DNA from: Roseateles sp.
GTDB lineage: Bacteria; Pseudomonadota; Gammaproteobacteria; Burkholderiales; Burkholderiaceae_C
Length of the DNA: 64,000 nt
Direction: 5' to 3'
NCBI GenBank assembly: GCA_016790285.1
Contig: JAEUPJ010000069.1
Span: 51,480 to 115,479, forward strand
Positions 7,541-16,221 of the stretch are shown one piece after another (positions within the stretch are counted from its first letter, which is position 1; the number at the start of each line of letters is the position of its first letter). The position numbers and the translations under genes were made by a program. The notes under the pieces are model-generated. The model ran no database searches. It saw only the letters and a list, made by a program, of their open reading frames with translations, and had not been told where the DNA came from.

Positions 7541-10078
7541 TCAGTAGTCCATCAAGGCCAGGCCCGGCGGTACCGGGCTGGCGTGGGGCGCTCGCAGCGC
7601 CATGAGCCGTGCACGCACGGCGGCAGCATCAGCGCGGTTCGCCAGCGCATCGGCGTAGGCGGCCAGTGCGGGGGTGGCGTCCCCGCTCTCACAGAGTGCC
7701 TGCAGGGCCTGCAGGCGGGCACGGTCCGGGTGTGTGCTGGGCAGGCCATCGCGAGCCAAGGCCAGGGCTTCGCGATAGGCGGTGAGGGCCGGCTCGCGTT
7801 CACCGCGAGCCTCGCGAGCCAATCCGGCCAGCGCGAGGGTGGGCCAGCGGTCGGCATCCCTGGGGCCCAGCCGCCGTCGCAGCGTCGCGTTCGCAGCGTC
7901 CAGCAGTTCGGTGGCCCTGGCAGCCTGGCCGCGGCGCAATGCCGCCTCGCCCAGCAGCGTGCGCACGCGTGCAGCGACCGTCTCGCTGTCAGGTGGAGCG
8001 CCCTCGAGCAAGCTGCGCAGCCGCACCTCGGCGGCGGCGATGTCGCCGAGCCGCAGTTGCAAGCGCGCAACCACCAGACCCACGAGTGCGGCGGCCTCTG
8101 CATCACCGCTGCGCAGCGCGTCGTCCTCGGCCCTGCCGGCCTCGCGGACGGCCTCTGCGGGCAGGCCATGGTGGAACAGGGCGGTGGCCAGCCAGGTACG
8201 GGTGTAGACGGTGTTGAGGTTGGCGTCGCCGAACACCTCGCCCAGTTCCTGCACGCTGGCGCGCAGGCGTTCGACGGCGATGGCATGGCGGCCCTGCTCC
8301 ACCTCCATCGTTGCGACAGCCATCCGCGCTTGGGCGCCGACCATGCGCCCCGCCTTTTCGCTGGCCGTGACGACCGCCGTGGTCCAGCGGCGCACATCGT
8401 CCCAACGGCCCTGGGCGCGGGCAAGGGCGGCCTGGGCGTCGGCCACGCGGGCGTAGCGTTCGTGGTGGGGCCCGAAGTGCTCGCGCGCACTGGCTTCGGC
8501 ACGCTGCAGCAAGGCCTGGGCATCGTCCAGCTGGCCGGCCTCCAACGCCATCTCACCCAGCTGCGTCTGCGCGGCGCCAGCGATGGCATCGTCACTGCGG
8601 GCTTTCAACAGCGTCGTGAACCGCTCGCGCGCGTCTTCAGTCTTGCCGAGGCGGCGCAGCGCATGGGCAAGCTCGAAGGCCACCGTGCGACCGTCGCCGC
8701 CGCGGCCCTGCAACTGCGAGTCGGCCAGCGCCAGGGCCTCGATGGCCAGCGCCATGTCGCCGTTCTGCGCCAGCAACAACCCCAACGGCCGCGCCACCTC
8801 CGCCAGCAACACCGGGTCATCCCCCAACCGCCGTTTTGCCTCACGCCAGCTGCGCCTCAGCAGCTCCACCATCGGCACCGTGGCGCTGCCTGAGGCGTCC
8901 GGGCTCAGGCCGCTGAGCATCTCGGTCAGCACGCTCTGCACCCGCCGCGTGCGCTCGGCCTCGCGCGTGGCCTCGCGCCATTGCCAAGCGGTGGCGGCCA
9001 TGCCGGCCACGAGGCTGGCCAGCACCAGCCCGAGGGCCGCCAGTTGCAGGCGGTAGCGCCGCGCAAACTTGGTGGCACGGTAGGCCAGTGAGTCGGGCCG
9101 GGCGCTGATGGGCTGGTGCTGCAGGTGGCGGCGCACGTCATCCGCCAGCGCGGCGGCGCCGGCGTAGCGGTCGTCGGGCCGCTCCTTGAGCGCGCGCGTC
9201 ACGATGAGACCCAGCTCGCCGCGCAAGGCCGGGCCGGGCTCGCGCTGGCCGGTCAGCAGCAGGCACAGCAGCCGCCCCAGCGCGAAGACGTCGGTGGCGG
9301 TGCTGACGGGCTCGCCCCGCACCTGCTCCGGCGCGGCGTACTCGGGCGTCAGGCCGGCGGGGACTTGTGCGGTCAGCTCGGCGGCGGTGTCGTCGGCCAG
9401 CAGTTTGGCGACGCCGAAGTCCAGCAGCTTGGCGTCGCCATCGGCCGTCACGAGGATGTTGCCGGGCTTGAGGTCACGGTGCACCACGAGCTTGGTGTGG
9501 GCATGGGCCACGGCCTCGCAGACCTGAAGGAAGAGCCGCAGCCGGGCGCCTTCGTCCAGGCCGTGCGTGTCGCACCAGCGGTCGATGCGCTCGCCCTCCA
9601 CCAGTTCCAGCACGAGGTAGCGGGTGCGCGAGGCACCGATCAGTGCTTCGCCGATGTCGAGCAGGCGGGCGATGTTGGGGTGGGTGAGCCGTGCCAGCAG
9701 TTCGCCTTCGCGCCGAAATCGCGCCTGCGCCGCCCCGCCGCGCCAGGGGCTGTGCAGCAGCTTGATGGCGGCCTCGCCGCCGTGGGCGCCGTCGCTGCGC
9801 CGGGCGCGCCACACCTCGCCCATGCCGCCGCTGCCCAGTGGAGCCACCAGCGTCCACGCGCCGAGCACCTGGCCGGCGAGGTCAGGCGGCTCGGGCCAGG
9901 CCGCGGGGGCGTCGAGGAAGGCGCCGGCTTCGGCCTGCCGGTCCGCGGCGATCAGCGCCTGCACGCGCGCCTGCTGTGCCGGGGGCAGGGCGGCCAGCAA
10001 GGCGTCTCGCTCGGGGGCAGTGGCTTCCAGCCAGGCGTCGAACGCCGCCAGGGCCCCGGCGCGTTCGGCGGTGTTCAT
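7541..10078 (-). CDS. Transmembrane Ser/Thr protein kinase with C-terminal TPR-like sensor region
   Basis: An 845-aa Hanks-type kinase. The N-terminal ~65 residues are a helical segment typical of sigma-linked kinases. The kinase domain spans about residues 72-335, with the glycine loop LGSGGMGEV (81-89), Lys106 in AAIK, HRDLKPGN (200-207) and DFG (220-222), so all catalytic residues are present. One membrane helix (ALGLVLASLVAGMAATAW) follows, then about 450 residues of helical TPR-like repeats, predicted periplasmic. Its ATG overlaps the sigma-factor stop as ATGA, implying translational coupling. By analogy with known ECF/kinase pairs it may phosphorylate the sigma factor. No PASTA domain is present. 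Confidence 0.92.
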   Translation of the reverse strand: MNTAERAGALAAFDAWLEATAPERDALLAALPPAQQARVQALIAADRQAEAGAFLDAPAAWPEPPDLAGQVLGAWTLVAPLGSGGMGEVWRARRSDGAHGGEAAIKLLHSPWRGGAAQARFRREGELLARLTHPNIARLLDIGEALIGASRTRYLVLELVEGERIDRWCDTHGLDEGARLRLFLQVCEAVAHAHTKLVVHRDLKPGNILVTADGDAKLLDFGVAKLLADDTAAELTAQVPAGLTPEYAAPEQVRGEPVSTATDVFALGRLLCLLLTGQREPGPALRGELGLIVTRALKERPDDRYAGAAALADDVRRHLQHQPISARPDSLAYRATKFARRYRLQLAALGLVLASLVAGMAATAWQWREATREAERTRRVQSVLTEMLSGLSPDASGSATVPMVELLRRSWREAKRRLGDDPVLLAEVARPLGLLLAQNGDMALAIEALALADSQLQGRGGDGRTVAFELAHALRRLGKTEDARERFTTLLKARSDDAIAGAAQTQLGEMALEAGQLDDAQALLQRAEASAREHFGPHHERYARVADAQAALARAQGRWDDVRRWTTAVVTASEKAGRMVGAQARMAVATMEVEQGRHAIAVERLRASVQELGEVFGDANLNTVYTRTWLATALFHHGLPAEAVREAGRAEDDALRSGDAEAAALVGLVVARLQLRLGDIAAAEVRLRSLLEGAPPDSETVAARVRTLLGEAALRRGQAARATELLDAANATLRRRLGPRDADRWPTLALAGLAREARGEREPALTAYREALALARDGLPSTHPDRARLQALQALCESGDATPALAAYADALANRADAAAVRARLMALRAPHASPVPPGLALMDY

Positions 10079-10614
10079 GGCTGCAGGGCGTCGAACAGGA
10101 AGGCGCGGGCCTTGCGCCAGTCGCGCTTGATGGTCGGCACCGACACGCCCAGCAGCGTGGCGATCTCCTCCAGCTCCAGCCCGCCAAAGAAGCGCATCTC
10201 CACCACCTGGTGCGCGCGGCCGTCGGCGCGCTCCAGCATCTGCAGCACGTCGTCCAGGCGCAGCACGTCGGGGGGGCTGAGCTCCTCCAGCGCGGTGGTG
10301 GACAGCGTCACCTGCGCGCCGCCGCCGCGCTTGTCGGCCTGGCGCTCGCGGACGTGGTCGACGATGACGCTGCGCATCACCTTGCTGGCGTGGGCAAAGA
10401 ACTGCCCGCGGTGCAGGGCGGCCTCCTGCCCGGCGGTGCGCAGCCAGACCTCGTGGATCAGGGCCGAGGGTTCCAGCGTCATCGGCGCGTGGCCGGCCAG
10501 GTGGCTGCGTGCCAGGCGCTTGAGCTCGGGGTAGAGGGCCGTGTAGAGCCGGTCACGCGCGGCCGCGTCACCGGCGCTCAGCTGGTGCAGCAGCAGGGTG
10601 ATCTCGGAAGCCAT
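10075..10614 (-). CDS. ECF-type RNA polymerase sigma factor, linked to a kinase rather than an anti-sigma factor
   Basis: A 179-aa protein with sigma region 2 (about residues 25-90, including RGQFFAHASKVMRSV) and region 4 (about 125-175, with the helix-turn-helix EIATLLGVSVPTIKRDW). It resembles the TIGR02999-type ECF-like sigma factors often found beside Ser/Thr kinases. ATG 10614 is chosen because the family's first helix starts at ASEITLLLHQL; the frame is open upstream without similarity. The stop overlaps the kinase start (ATGA). No anti-sigma gene is adjacent, which suggests control by phosphorylation. The target promoters cannot be told from this window. Confidence 0.92.
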   Translation of the reverse strand: MASEITLLLHQLSAGDAAARDRLYTALYPELKRLARSHLAGHAPMTLEPSALIHEVWLRTAGQEAALHRGQFFAHASKVMRSVIVDHVRERQADKRGGGAQVTLSTTALEELSPPDVLRLDDVLQMLERADGRAHQVVEMRFFGGLELEEIATLLGVSVPTIKRDWRKARAFLFDALQP

Positions 10615-10720
10615 GGTGAGTGTGCATGCTCTCACCGCCAGGCGCTGCTGTCCCTCCCCACGATGCAGGACGGCCCGGTGAGCCGCGACAATGCCGGGCT
10701 CTCGCAACCTGCAACCGATC

Positions 10721-10963
10721 ATGTCCGACACCCGCCCCGAACTGCCCGATCACCTGAGCGTGGACCCGCGCAGCCCCCACCACGTCGCCGCCGTCTTCGA
10801 ACACGACATCGGCATCCGCTTCAACGGCAAGGACCGCCACGACGTCGAGGAGTACTGCATCAGCGAAGGTTGGATCAAGGTGCCTGCCGGCAAGACGCTG
10901 GACCGCAAGGGCCGCCCCCTGTGCATCAAGCTCAAGGGCGTCGTCGAGGCCTTCTACCGCTGA
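10721..10963 (+). CDS. DUF3297 family protein
   Basis: An 80-aa cytoplasmic protein matching DUF3297 over its whole length: PELPDHLSVDPRSPHH, then GIGIRFNGKDRHDVEEYC-like text, VPAGKTLDRKGRPL and IKLKGVVEAFYR. The family is small, widespread in Proteobacteria and has no known function. ATG 10721 (MSDTRPEL) is the family start; an upstream in-frame start at 10691 adds ten residues not seen in relatives. It is divergent from the ECF sigma gene (106 bp between starts) and converges with the P450 gene (12 bp between stops). Confidence 0.93.
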   Translation: MSDTRPELPDHLSVDPRSPHHVAAVFEHDIGIRFNGKDRHDVEEYCISEGWIKVPAGKTLDRKGRPLCIKLKGVVEAFYR

Positions 10964-10975
10964 CCCTCGGCGGAC

Positions 10976-12328
10976 TCAGGCGCCCCGCCGCGCCAGGCGC
11001 AGGCGCATCCCGCCTTCAGGCCGCAGCGTGACGGCCATGCGCGGCTTCGGCGGCGTGCTGCCCACCGGGCTCAGCGTGAAGCGCTGCAGCACGAGGGCCG
11101 CGATCAGCGTCATCTCCAGCACAGCGAAGTGCTGCCCCAGGCACACCCGCGGCCCGAGGCCGAAGGGGATGTAGGCGCCGCGCGGGATCTCGTGCGGTGC
11201 GCCGGGCAGGAAGCGCTCGGGCCGGAAGGCCTCGGCCTCGGGCCACCAGCGCGGGTCGCGGTGCAGCAGCCACGGCGTCACGCGCACCAGCGCGCGGGCG
11301 GGCAGCCGCACGCCGGCCACCGTGATCTCGCGCGTCAGCCGCCGGGTCATGAAGGCCGCCACCGGCGGGAAGAGCCGCATGGCCTCCTTCAGCGTGGCGC
11401 CGAGGTAGGGCAGGGCGGCCGCGTCGTCGGCCGTGGGCACGCGGCCGGCCAGCACGGCGTCCACCTCCTCGCGCGCCCTGGCCTGCGCCTCGGGGTGGGC
11501 GGCCAGCAGCCAGCTCCACCACAGCAGCGCCGTGGCACTCGTCTCGTGGCCGGCCTGGAAGCTCACCATGCACTGGTCGTAGACCTCCTGCGGCGACAGC
11601 GCCTCGCCGGTGGCCTCGTCGCGCAGGCCCATGAGCCTGCCGAGCAGGTCGGGCTTGTCGTCGCCGCTCGCGCGCCGGGCGTCGATGTGGCTGGCCAGCA
11701 GGCCGTGCAGCAGGCGGCTCGCGCGGCGCTTGGCGGCCTTGCCGGGCAGGGGCAGCCAGTCGGGCAGCGTCACTGGCCAGAACATCTCCGCCAGGGCCGT
11801 CTCGCTGAGCACCTGCACGGCGTCGGCCGCGGCGGCGGTGTCGTCGCCGATGGGCGTGCTGAAGAGGGTGCGGGAGATGACGTCCATCGTCAGGTGGCTG
11901 TAGAGGGCGTCCATCGCCACCTCGCCTGGCGTCACGCGCGCCAGGCCCTCCACCGCCGCGTCGGTCATCAAGGCCGCGTAGCCGGCCACGCGCTTCGGCG
12001 TGAACGCCGGCATGAGCATGCGGCGCTGGCGCTGCCAGGTGGCGCCCTCGGTGACGAGCACCGACTGGCCCATCAGGTCGGCGAACACCTCCGGCCCGCG
12101 CGCCCAGCGCACCAGCGCGTCGGCGTGGTCGACCATGATGGCCCGCACCAGCTCGGGGTCGAACACGTCCACGCCGCGTTCGGCCAGGATGCGCTGGGCC
12201 ACCAGGTCCCCCAGCGTGCGTTGCGCGGCGATCACGGCGAGGTAGTCGCGGCGCATGGCCCTCAGCACGGGCAGGCCCCACCAGCGGGTGGGATGGGTGG
12301 GCAGGTCGTTCCAGGTCGTGGTCGTCAT
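10976..12328 (-). CDS. Cytochrome P450
   Basis: A 450-aa soluble bacterial P450. The I-helix oxygen-activation motif reads AGHET, the ExxR motif is EAMR, and the heme-binding loop is FGLGPRVCLG with Cys396 as the proximal thiolate ligand. No N-terminal membrane anchor is visible, so it needs separate ferredoxin and reductase partners; none are adjacent. ATG 12328 begins MTTTTWNDLP; a second possible ATG at 12337 adds three residues. It is divergent from an AraC-family gene 60 bp away, which is the likely regulator. The sequence resembles the group sometimes annotated as fatty-acid or terpene hydroxylases. The substrate is unknown. Confidence 0.94.
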   Translation of the reverse strand: MTTTTWNDLPTHPTRWWGLPVLRAMRRDYLAVIAAQRTLGDLVAQRILAERGVDVFDPELVRAIMVDHADALVRWARGPEVFADLMGQSVLVTEGATWQRQRRMLMPAFTPKRVAGYAALMTDAAVEGLARVTPGEVAMDALYSHLTMDVISRTLFSTPIGDDTAAAADAVQVLSETALAEMFWPVTLPDWLPLPGKAAKRRASRLLHGLLASHIDARRASGDDKPDLLGRLMGLRDEATGEALSPQEVYDQCMVSFQAGHETSATALLWWSWLLAAHPEAQARAREEVDAVLAGRVPTADDAAALPYLGATLKEAMRLFPPVAAFMTRRLTREITVAGVRLPARALVRVTPWLLHRDPRWWPEAEAFRPERFLPGAPHEIPRGAYIPFGLGPRVCLGQHFAVLEMTLIAALVLQRFTLSPVGSTPPKPRMAVTLRPEGGMRLRLARRGA

Positions 12329-12388
12329 GGCGCGCATGGTGCGCCCGCGGCGCGGGGCGGGTCTTGAACGAATGCGACACTGGCCGCC

Positions 12389-13249
12389 ATGGACGCCGCC
12401 ATGGACGCCGCCACCCGACTCTGGCTGCCGCCGCTGGCCCTGGCCGGCTGCGTGCGCGCCGTGATGCTGCGCGACACGCGCGGCCAGGCCCTGGAGGCCG
12501 CGCAGCGCGAGAACTACTTCCCCGCGACGCCGCTCGTGAGCCTCTTCTGGTGGGCCGAGGGCAGCAGCGAGTGGCTGGCCACGCCGGGCTTCTCGATGCC
12601 ACCGCCCGAGCGGCGGCACGCCCCGGTGATGTTCGGCGGCCCCTTCACCCAACCCACCCACACGCGCAACCCGGGCGAGATCAGCGCCTTCAAGCTGCTC
12701 TTGCTGCCCGACGCCTTCATTGCACTGACCGGCGTCGCGCTGGACCGCCACGTCAACCAGGTGCTCGACGCCCGCGACGTGCTGCCCGCCGACTGGCAGG
12801 CCTGGGCCGCACAGATGTCCGCCGCGCCGGACGACACCGCACGGCTGGCGCTGCTGCAGGACTTCCTCGTGCCGCGCTGGCAGGCGCTCGGTGCCCAGCG
12901 CCCGGGCCACCGCTACGCCGCCTGGACCGAGGCGCTGGCCGTGCGCGCCGCCACCAGCGCCGCCGGCCGCAGCCTGCGCCAGCTGGAGCGGCGCATCAAG
13001 GCCTGGGCCGGGCTGCCGATGCGCGAGCTGCGGGCGGTGTCGCGTGCCGAGAGCGCCTTCTATGCGGTCGCGGCGGCCGAGGGCGGCGGCGGCGTCAACT
13101 GGGCCGAGATCGCCGCGGGCAGCGACTACGCCGACCAGAGCCACCTCTGCCGCGAGACCCGGCGCCTGACGGGCTTCAGCCCCGAGGACCTGCGCCGGCG
13201 CATCGCCACCGAAGAAGCCTTCTGGGCTTATCGACTTTGGCGCGATTGA
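12389..13249 (+). CDS. AraC-family transcriptional regulator
   Basis: A 286-aa protein with a variable N-terminal sensing domain and a C-terminal AraC-type DNA-binding domain (about residues 195-280): SLRQLERRIKAWAGLP, then the second helix-turn-helix SDYADQSHLCRETRRLTGFSPEDLR. ATG 12389 or 12401 could be the start, since MDAAMDAAT holds two in-frame methionines. It diverges from the P450 gene with 60 bp between starts, so it probably regulates it. Its TGA stop (13247-13249) lies inside the 16-bp palindrome in front of the thiolase gene. The inducer is unknown. Confidence 0.88.
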   Translation: MDAAMDAATRLWLPPLALAGCVRAVMLRDTRGQALEAAQRENYFPATPLVSLFWWAEGSSEWLATPGFSMPPPERRHAPVMFGGPFTQPTHTRNPGEISAFKLLLLPDAFIALTGVALDRHVNQVLDARDVLPADWQAWAAQMSAAPDDTARLALLQDFLVPRWQALGAQRPGHRYAAWTEALAVRAATSAAGRSLRQLERRIKAWAGLPMRELRAVSRAESAFYAVAAAEGGGGVNWAEIAAGSDYADQSHLCRETRRLTGFSPEDLRRRIATEEAFWAYRLWRD

Positions 13250-13261
13250 CGTAAACGTCAA
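13246..13261. promoter_or_regulatory. Perfect 16-bp palindromic operator before the thiolase gene (LiuR-like)
   Basis: TTGACGTAAACGTCAA is two perfect 7-bp arms around AA. It starts one base before the AraC-family stop and lies 47 bp before the thiolase ATG. From memory it resembles the site reported for the MerR-family regulator LiuR, which controls branched-chain amino acid and fatty acid degradation genes in proteobacteria. The first six bases could also serve as a -35 hexamer. The regulator itself is not in the window. Confidence 0.65.
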
Positions 13262-13308
13262 CCAAAACGAGCAGAATGGCGGGATTCGTTGCAACTCAGG
13301 AGACTGCC

Positions 13309-14487
13309 ATGTCCGACCCCATCGTCATCGTTTCCGCCGCCCGCACCCCCATCGGCGGCCTGCTGGGTGATTTCTCCGGCCTCGCGGGCTGGGAACTGGG
13401 CGCCGTGGCCATCAAGGCCGCCGTCGAGCGCGCCGGCGTGCCGGGCGACGCCGTGGATGAAGTGCTGATGGGCAACTGCCTGATGGCCGGCCAGGGCCAG
13501 GCGCCCGCCCGCCAGGCCATGCGCAAGGCCGGCCTGCCGGACTCGGCCGGCGCCGTCACGATGAGCAAGATGTGCGGCTCGGGCATGCGCGCCATGATGT
13601 TCGCGCACGACATGCTGGCCGCGGGCAGCGCCGAGGTTGTCGTGGCCGGCGGCATGGAGAGCATGACCAACGCGCCTCACCTCATGTTCGCGCGCAAGGG
13701 CATCAAGTACGGCGCCTCCGCCGTGTACGACCACATGGCCCTGGACGGCCTGGAAGACGCCTACGAGCGCGGCAAGGCCATGGGCGTGTTCGCCGAGCAG
13801 TGCGTCGCCAAGTACGCCTTCAGCCGCGAAGCCATGGACCAGTACGCCATCACCTCCACCCAGCGCGCCAAGGCCGCCAACGAGAGCGGCGCCTTCGACT
13901 GGGAAATGGCCCCCGTGACGCTGTCCGGCCCCAAGGGCGACACCGTCATCAAGTACGACGAGCAGCCCTTCAAGGCCAAGCTCGACAAGATCCCCACGCT
14001 CAAGCCCGCCTTCAAGAAGGACGGCGCCATCACCGCCGCCACCTCCTCCAGCATCTCCGACGGCGCCGCAGCCCTCGTGCTGATGCGCGAGAGCACCGCC
14101 AAGGCCCGCGGCCTCACGCCGGTGGCCCGCATCGTCAGCCACGCCGTGCACGCCCAGGCACCCGACTGGTTCACGACCGCCCCGGTCGGCGCCATCCAGA
14201 AGGCCCTGGCCAAGGCGGGCTGGCAGGCCGGCGACGTCGATCTGTGGGAAGTCAACGAAGCCTTCGCCGCCGTCACCATGGCCGCCATGGCCGAGTTCAA
14301 GCTGCCGCACGAGATCGTCAACGTCAACGGCGGCGCCGTGGCCCTGGGCCACCCCATCGGCGCCAGCGGCGCGCGCATCGTCGTCACGCTGCTGGGCGCG
14401 CTCAAGGCCCGTGGCTTGAAGAAGGGCATGGCGGCGCTGTGCATCGGCGGCGGCGAGGCCACGGCGCTGGCCGTCGAGATGCTCTGA
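13309..14487 (+). CDS. Acetyl-CoA C-acyltransferase (thiolase)
   Basis: A 392-aa thiolase that condenses or cleaves acyl-CoA and acetyl-CoA. All three catalytic residues are at classical positions: nucleophile Cys89 (KMCGSGM), His348 (GHPIGASGA) and Cys378 (LCIGGGE). Residue numbering and the absence of an inserted loop favour a biosynthetic or degradative acetyl-CoA acetyltransferase type, but chain-length preference cannot be read. ATG 13309 follows an AGGAG site; an upstream in-frame start at 13276 would leave a non-conserved extension. The palindrome upstream suggests control with branched-chain or fatty-acid degradation, and an acyl-CoA dehydrogenase lies 2.4 kb downstream on the same strand. 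Confidence 0.96.
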   Translation: MSDPIVIVSAARTPIGGLLGDFSGLAGWELGAVAIKAAVERAGVPGDAVDEVLMGNCLMAGQGQAPARQAMRKAGLPDSAGAVTMSKMCGSGMRAMMFAHDMLAAGSAEVVVAGGMESMTNAPHLMFARKGIKYGASAVYDHMALDGLEDAYERGKAMGVFAEQCVAKYAFSREAMDQYAITSTQRAKAANESGAFDWEMAPVTLSGPKGDTVIKYDEQPFKAKLDKIPTLKPAFKKDGAITAATSSSISDGAAALVLMRESTAKARGLTPVARIVSHAVHAQAPDWFTTAPVGAIQKALAKAGWQAGDVDLWEVNEAFAAVTMAAMAEFKLPHEIVNVNGGAVALGHPIGASGARIVVTLLGALKARGLKKGMAALCIGGGEATALAVEML

Positions 14488-14557
14488 GCGGGCGCGTGTT
14501 GGCGCCGCGCCCTCACCGGCGTGGCGGCGCACCCCGCGCCGGGCGACACTCCCGCCC

Positions 14558-14737
14558 GTGAGACATTTCCTTCTCCTCCTCCTGAGCGCGGTGCTGGCCT
14601 ACGGGTTGTGGCAGCTGGGTGGTCGCCGGCGGCTGCACCACTGGGTGCGGCACGCCCTGCGGCTGGCCGCCGTTGCCGCCGTGCTGTTGGCCGCGCTGGT
14701 CGTGGCCTATCACTCTCCAGCCCTCAAACTGCTATGA
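14558..14737 (+). CDS. Small two-helix membrane protein coupled to the SPFH lipoprotein
   Basis: A 59-aa reading frame starting at GTG 14558. It has two hydrophobic segments, FLLLLLSAVLAYGLW near the N-terminus and LAAVAAVLLAALVVAY near the C-terminus, joined by a basic GRRRLHHWVRHA loop, so a helical hairpin in the inner membrane with a positive cytoplasmic loop is likely. Its TGA overlaps the next gene's ATG (ATGA at 14734-14737), which argues that it is translated. No family is recognised. It could anchor or regulate the SPFH protein. The start codon is not certain. Confidence 0.6.
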   Translation: MRHFLLLLLSAVLAYGLWQLGGRRRLHHWVRHALRLAAVAAVLLAALVVAYHSPALKLL

Positions 14738-15570
14738 GCCCGAGACCCTTGCTGTATGCCGCGGCCGCCCTGTTGGCGGGCTGCACCCAGATCGACACCG
14801 GCAACGTGGGCGTCGAGCGCACGTTGGGCAAGGTCAGCGCCGAGGCGCTGCCGCCGGGCATCTACATGACCTTGTTCAAGTCCGTCGACGAGTTCACGGC
14901 CAAGGAAATCGGCTTCCAGCTGTCGGACATGACGCCCAAGAGCCGCGACAACCTGACCATGAAGGACGTGGACATCGACGTCTACTTCAAGGTCATGCCC
15001 GCAGCCATCCCGGGCCTGTTCACCAAGTACCAGGGCGACGTCGTGCGCCACGCCGACGTGGTGCGCGATGGCAGCAAGGACCTCGTCATCGCCTACAGCC
15101 GCGTCTCGCGCGAGGCGCGCGAAGCCGTCTACAAGGCCGTGGCCGAGATGGACGCGACCACCATGCACACCAAGCGCGCCGAGTTGTCCGAGCGCGTTCG
15201 CGCCGGCCTGCAAAAGGAGCTCGACACCAACGACAAGGGCGCCTTCGTCGTGACGGCGGTCAACGTGCGCAATCTGCTGACCGACCCCGCCATCGAGGCG
15301 GCCATCCGCCAGCGCGCAGAGACCGACCAGGCCATCGAGCGCAAGCGCAAGGAGGTCGAGCTGGCCAAGGCGGAGGCCGAGCGCCTCATCGTCGAGGCCG
15401 AGGGCCAGGCGCGGGCCAACCAGATCATCAGCGCCTCGCTCACGCCGGCGCTCAAGGAGATCAAGCTGGCCGAACTGCAACGGGACGCGGCGTTGGCCAT
15501 CGCCGGCAAGGCGGGCAACACGGTGCTGCTGGGCGGTGGCGCCCAGCCGCTGGTCAACGTCGGCAAGTGA
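14734..15570 (+). CDS. SPFH/prohibitin-domain lipoprotein
   Basis: A 278-aa protein with a lipoprotein signal peptide: hydrophobic YAAAALLAGC with lipobox LAGC, then TQIDTG. The residue after the lipidated Cys is Thr, not Asp, so by the Lol +2 rule it would go to the outer membrane. The SPFH domain spans about residues 25-190 (GNVGVERTLGKV... to NVRNLLTDPAIEAAI) and is followed by a charged coiled coil (ERKRKEVELAKAEAERLIVEAE). Most SPFH proteins use a membrane helix, so a lipid anchor is unusual. ATG 14734 overlaps the stop of the small membrane protein gene. Confidence 0.87.
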   Translation: MSPRPLLYAAAALLAGCTQIDTGNVGVERTLGKVSAEALPPGIYMTLFKSVDEFTAKEIGFQLSDMTPKSRDNLTMKDVDIDVYFKVMPAAIPGLFTKYQGDVVRHADVVRDGSKDLVIAYSRVSREAREAVYKAVAEMDATTMHTKRAELSERVRAGLQKELDTNDKGAFVVTAVNVRNLLTDPAIEAAIRQRAETDQAIERKRKEVELAKAEAERLIVEAEGQARANQIISASLTPALKEIKLAELQRDAALAIAGKAGNTVLLGGGAQPLVNVGK

Positions 15571-15577
15571 GGCAGGC

Positions 15578-16213
15578 ATGCTGGGCACGCACGACCTCGC
15601 GCTGTTCGCGGCCACCGTGTTCGTGTTGAACGCGACGCCGGGTGTGGACATGGCGCTGACCGTGGGGGCGACGCTGCGCGCGGGCTGGCGCCAGGGTGTC
15701 GCCGTCGTGCTGGGCATCAACCTCGGCTGCGTGTTCCACACCTTCGCGGCTGCCTTCGGCCTGGCCGCGCTGCTGGCGGCGTCGGCCCACGCCTTCACGG
15801 TGGTCAAGCTCGCGGGCGCGGCCTATCTGCTGTACCTGGCCTGGGGCATGGCCCGCGCCGGCCTGCGGCCGCCATCGGCGCCTGCCGACCCGGCCGCGGT
15901 GGCGCCCACTTTCGCGCGCGGCGTCTGGCAAGGTTTCCTGACCAACGCGCTCAACCCCAAGGTCGCGCTGTTCTACCTGGCGCTGCTGCCGCAGTTCATC
16001 GACGCCGACGCGCCGCACAAGACCGGTGCCTTTGTGTTCCTCGGGCTGTGGTTCGTCGTGCAGGGCGGGTTGTTCTCGCTGGCCCTGGTGGGGCTTACCG
16101 CGATGGCTCGCCGGCTGCCGGCACGGCCCGGCATCGGTCGGGCGCTGAACCTCGGCGGTGCCGGCCTCTTCACTATCCTGGCTGCGCGCCTGGCGCTGGC
16201 CGAACGTCACTGA
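15578..16213 (+). CDS. LysE/RhtB-family amino acid exporter
   Basis: A 211-aa inner-membrane protein with about five or six hydrophobic helices. The N-terminal region LFAATVFVLNATPGVDMALTV carries the NATPGVD/NPGP-like signature of LysE/RhtB exporters, and TNALNPKVALFYLALLPQF is the second family signature. Such proteins export amino acids or related metabolites by proton antiport. ATG 15578 begins 7 bp after the SPFH gene ends, and the stop lies 8 bp before the SDR gene, so these genes are probably one transcript. The exported substrate is not predictable. Confidence 0.92.
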   Translation: MLGTHDLALFAATVFVLNATPGVDMALTVGATLRAGWRQGVAVVLGINLGCVFHTFAAAFGLAALLAASAHAFTVVKLAGAAYLLYLAWGMARAGLRPPSAPADPAAVAPTFARGVWQGFLTNALNPKVALFYLALLPQFIDADAPHKTGAFVFLGLWFVVQGGLFSLALVGLTAMARRLPARPGIGRALNLGGAGLFTILAARLALAERH

Positions 16214-16221
16214 AAGCGCGC

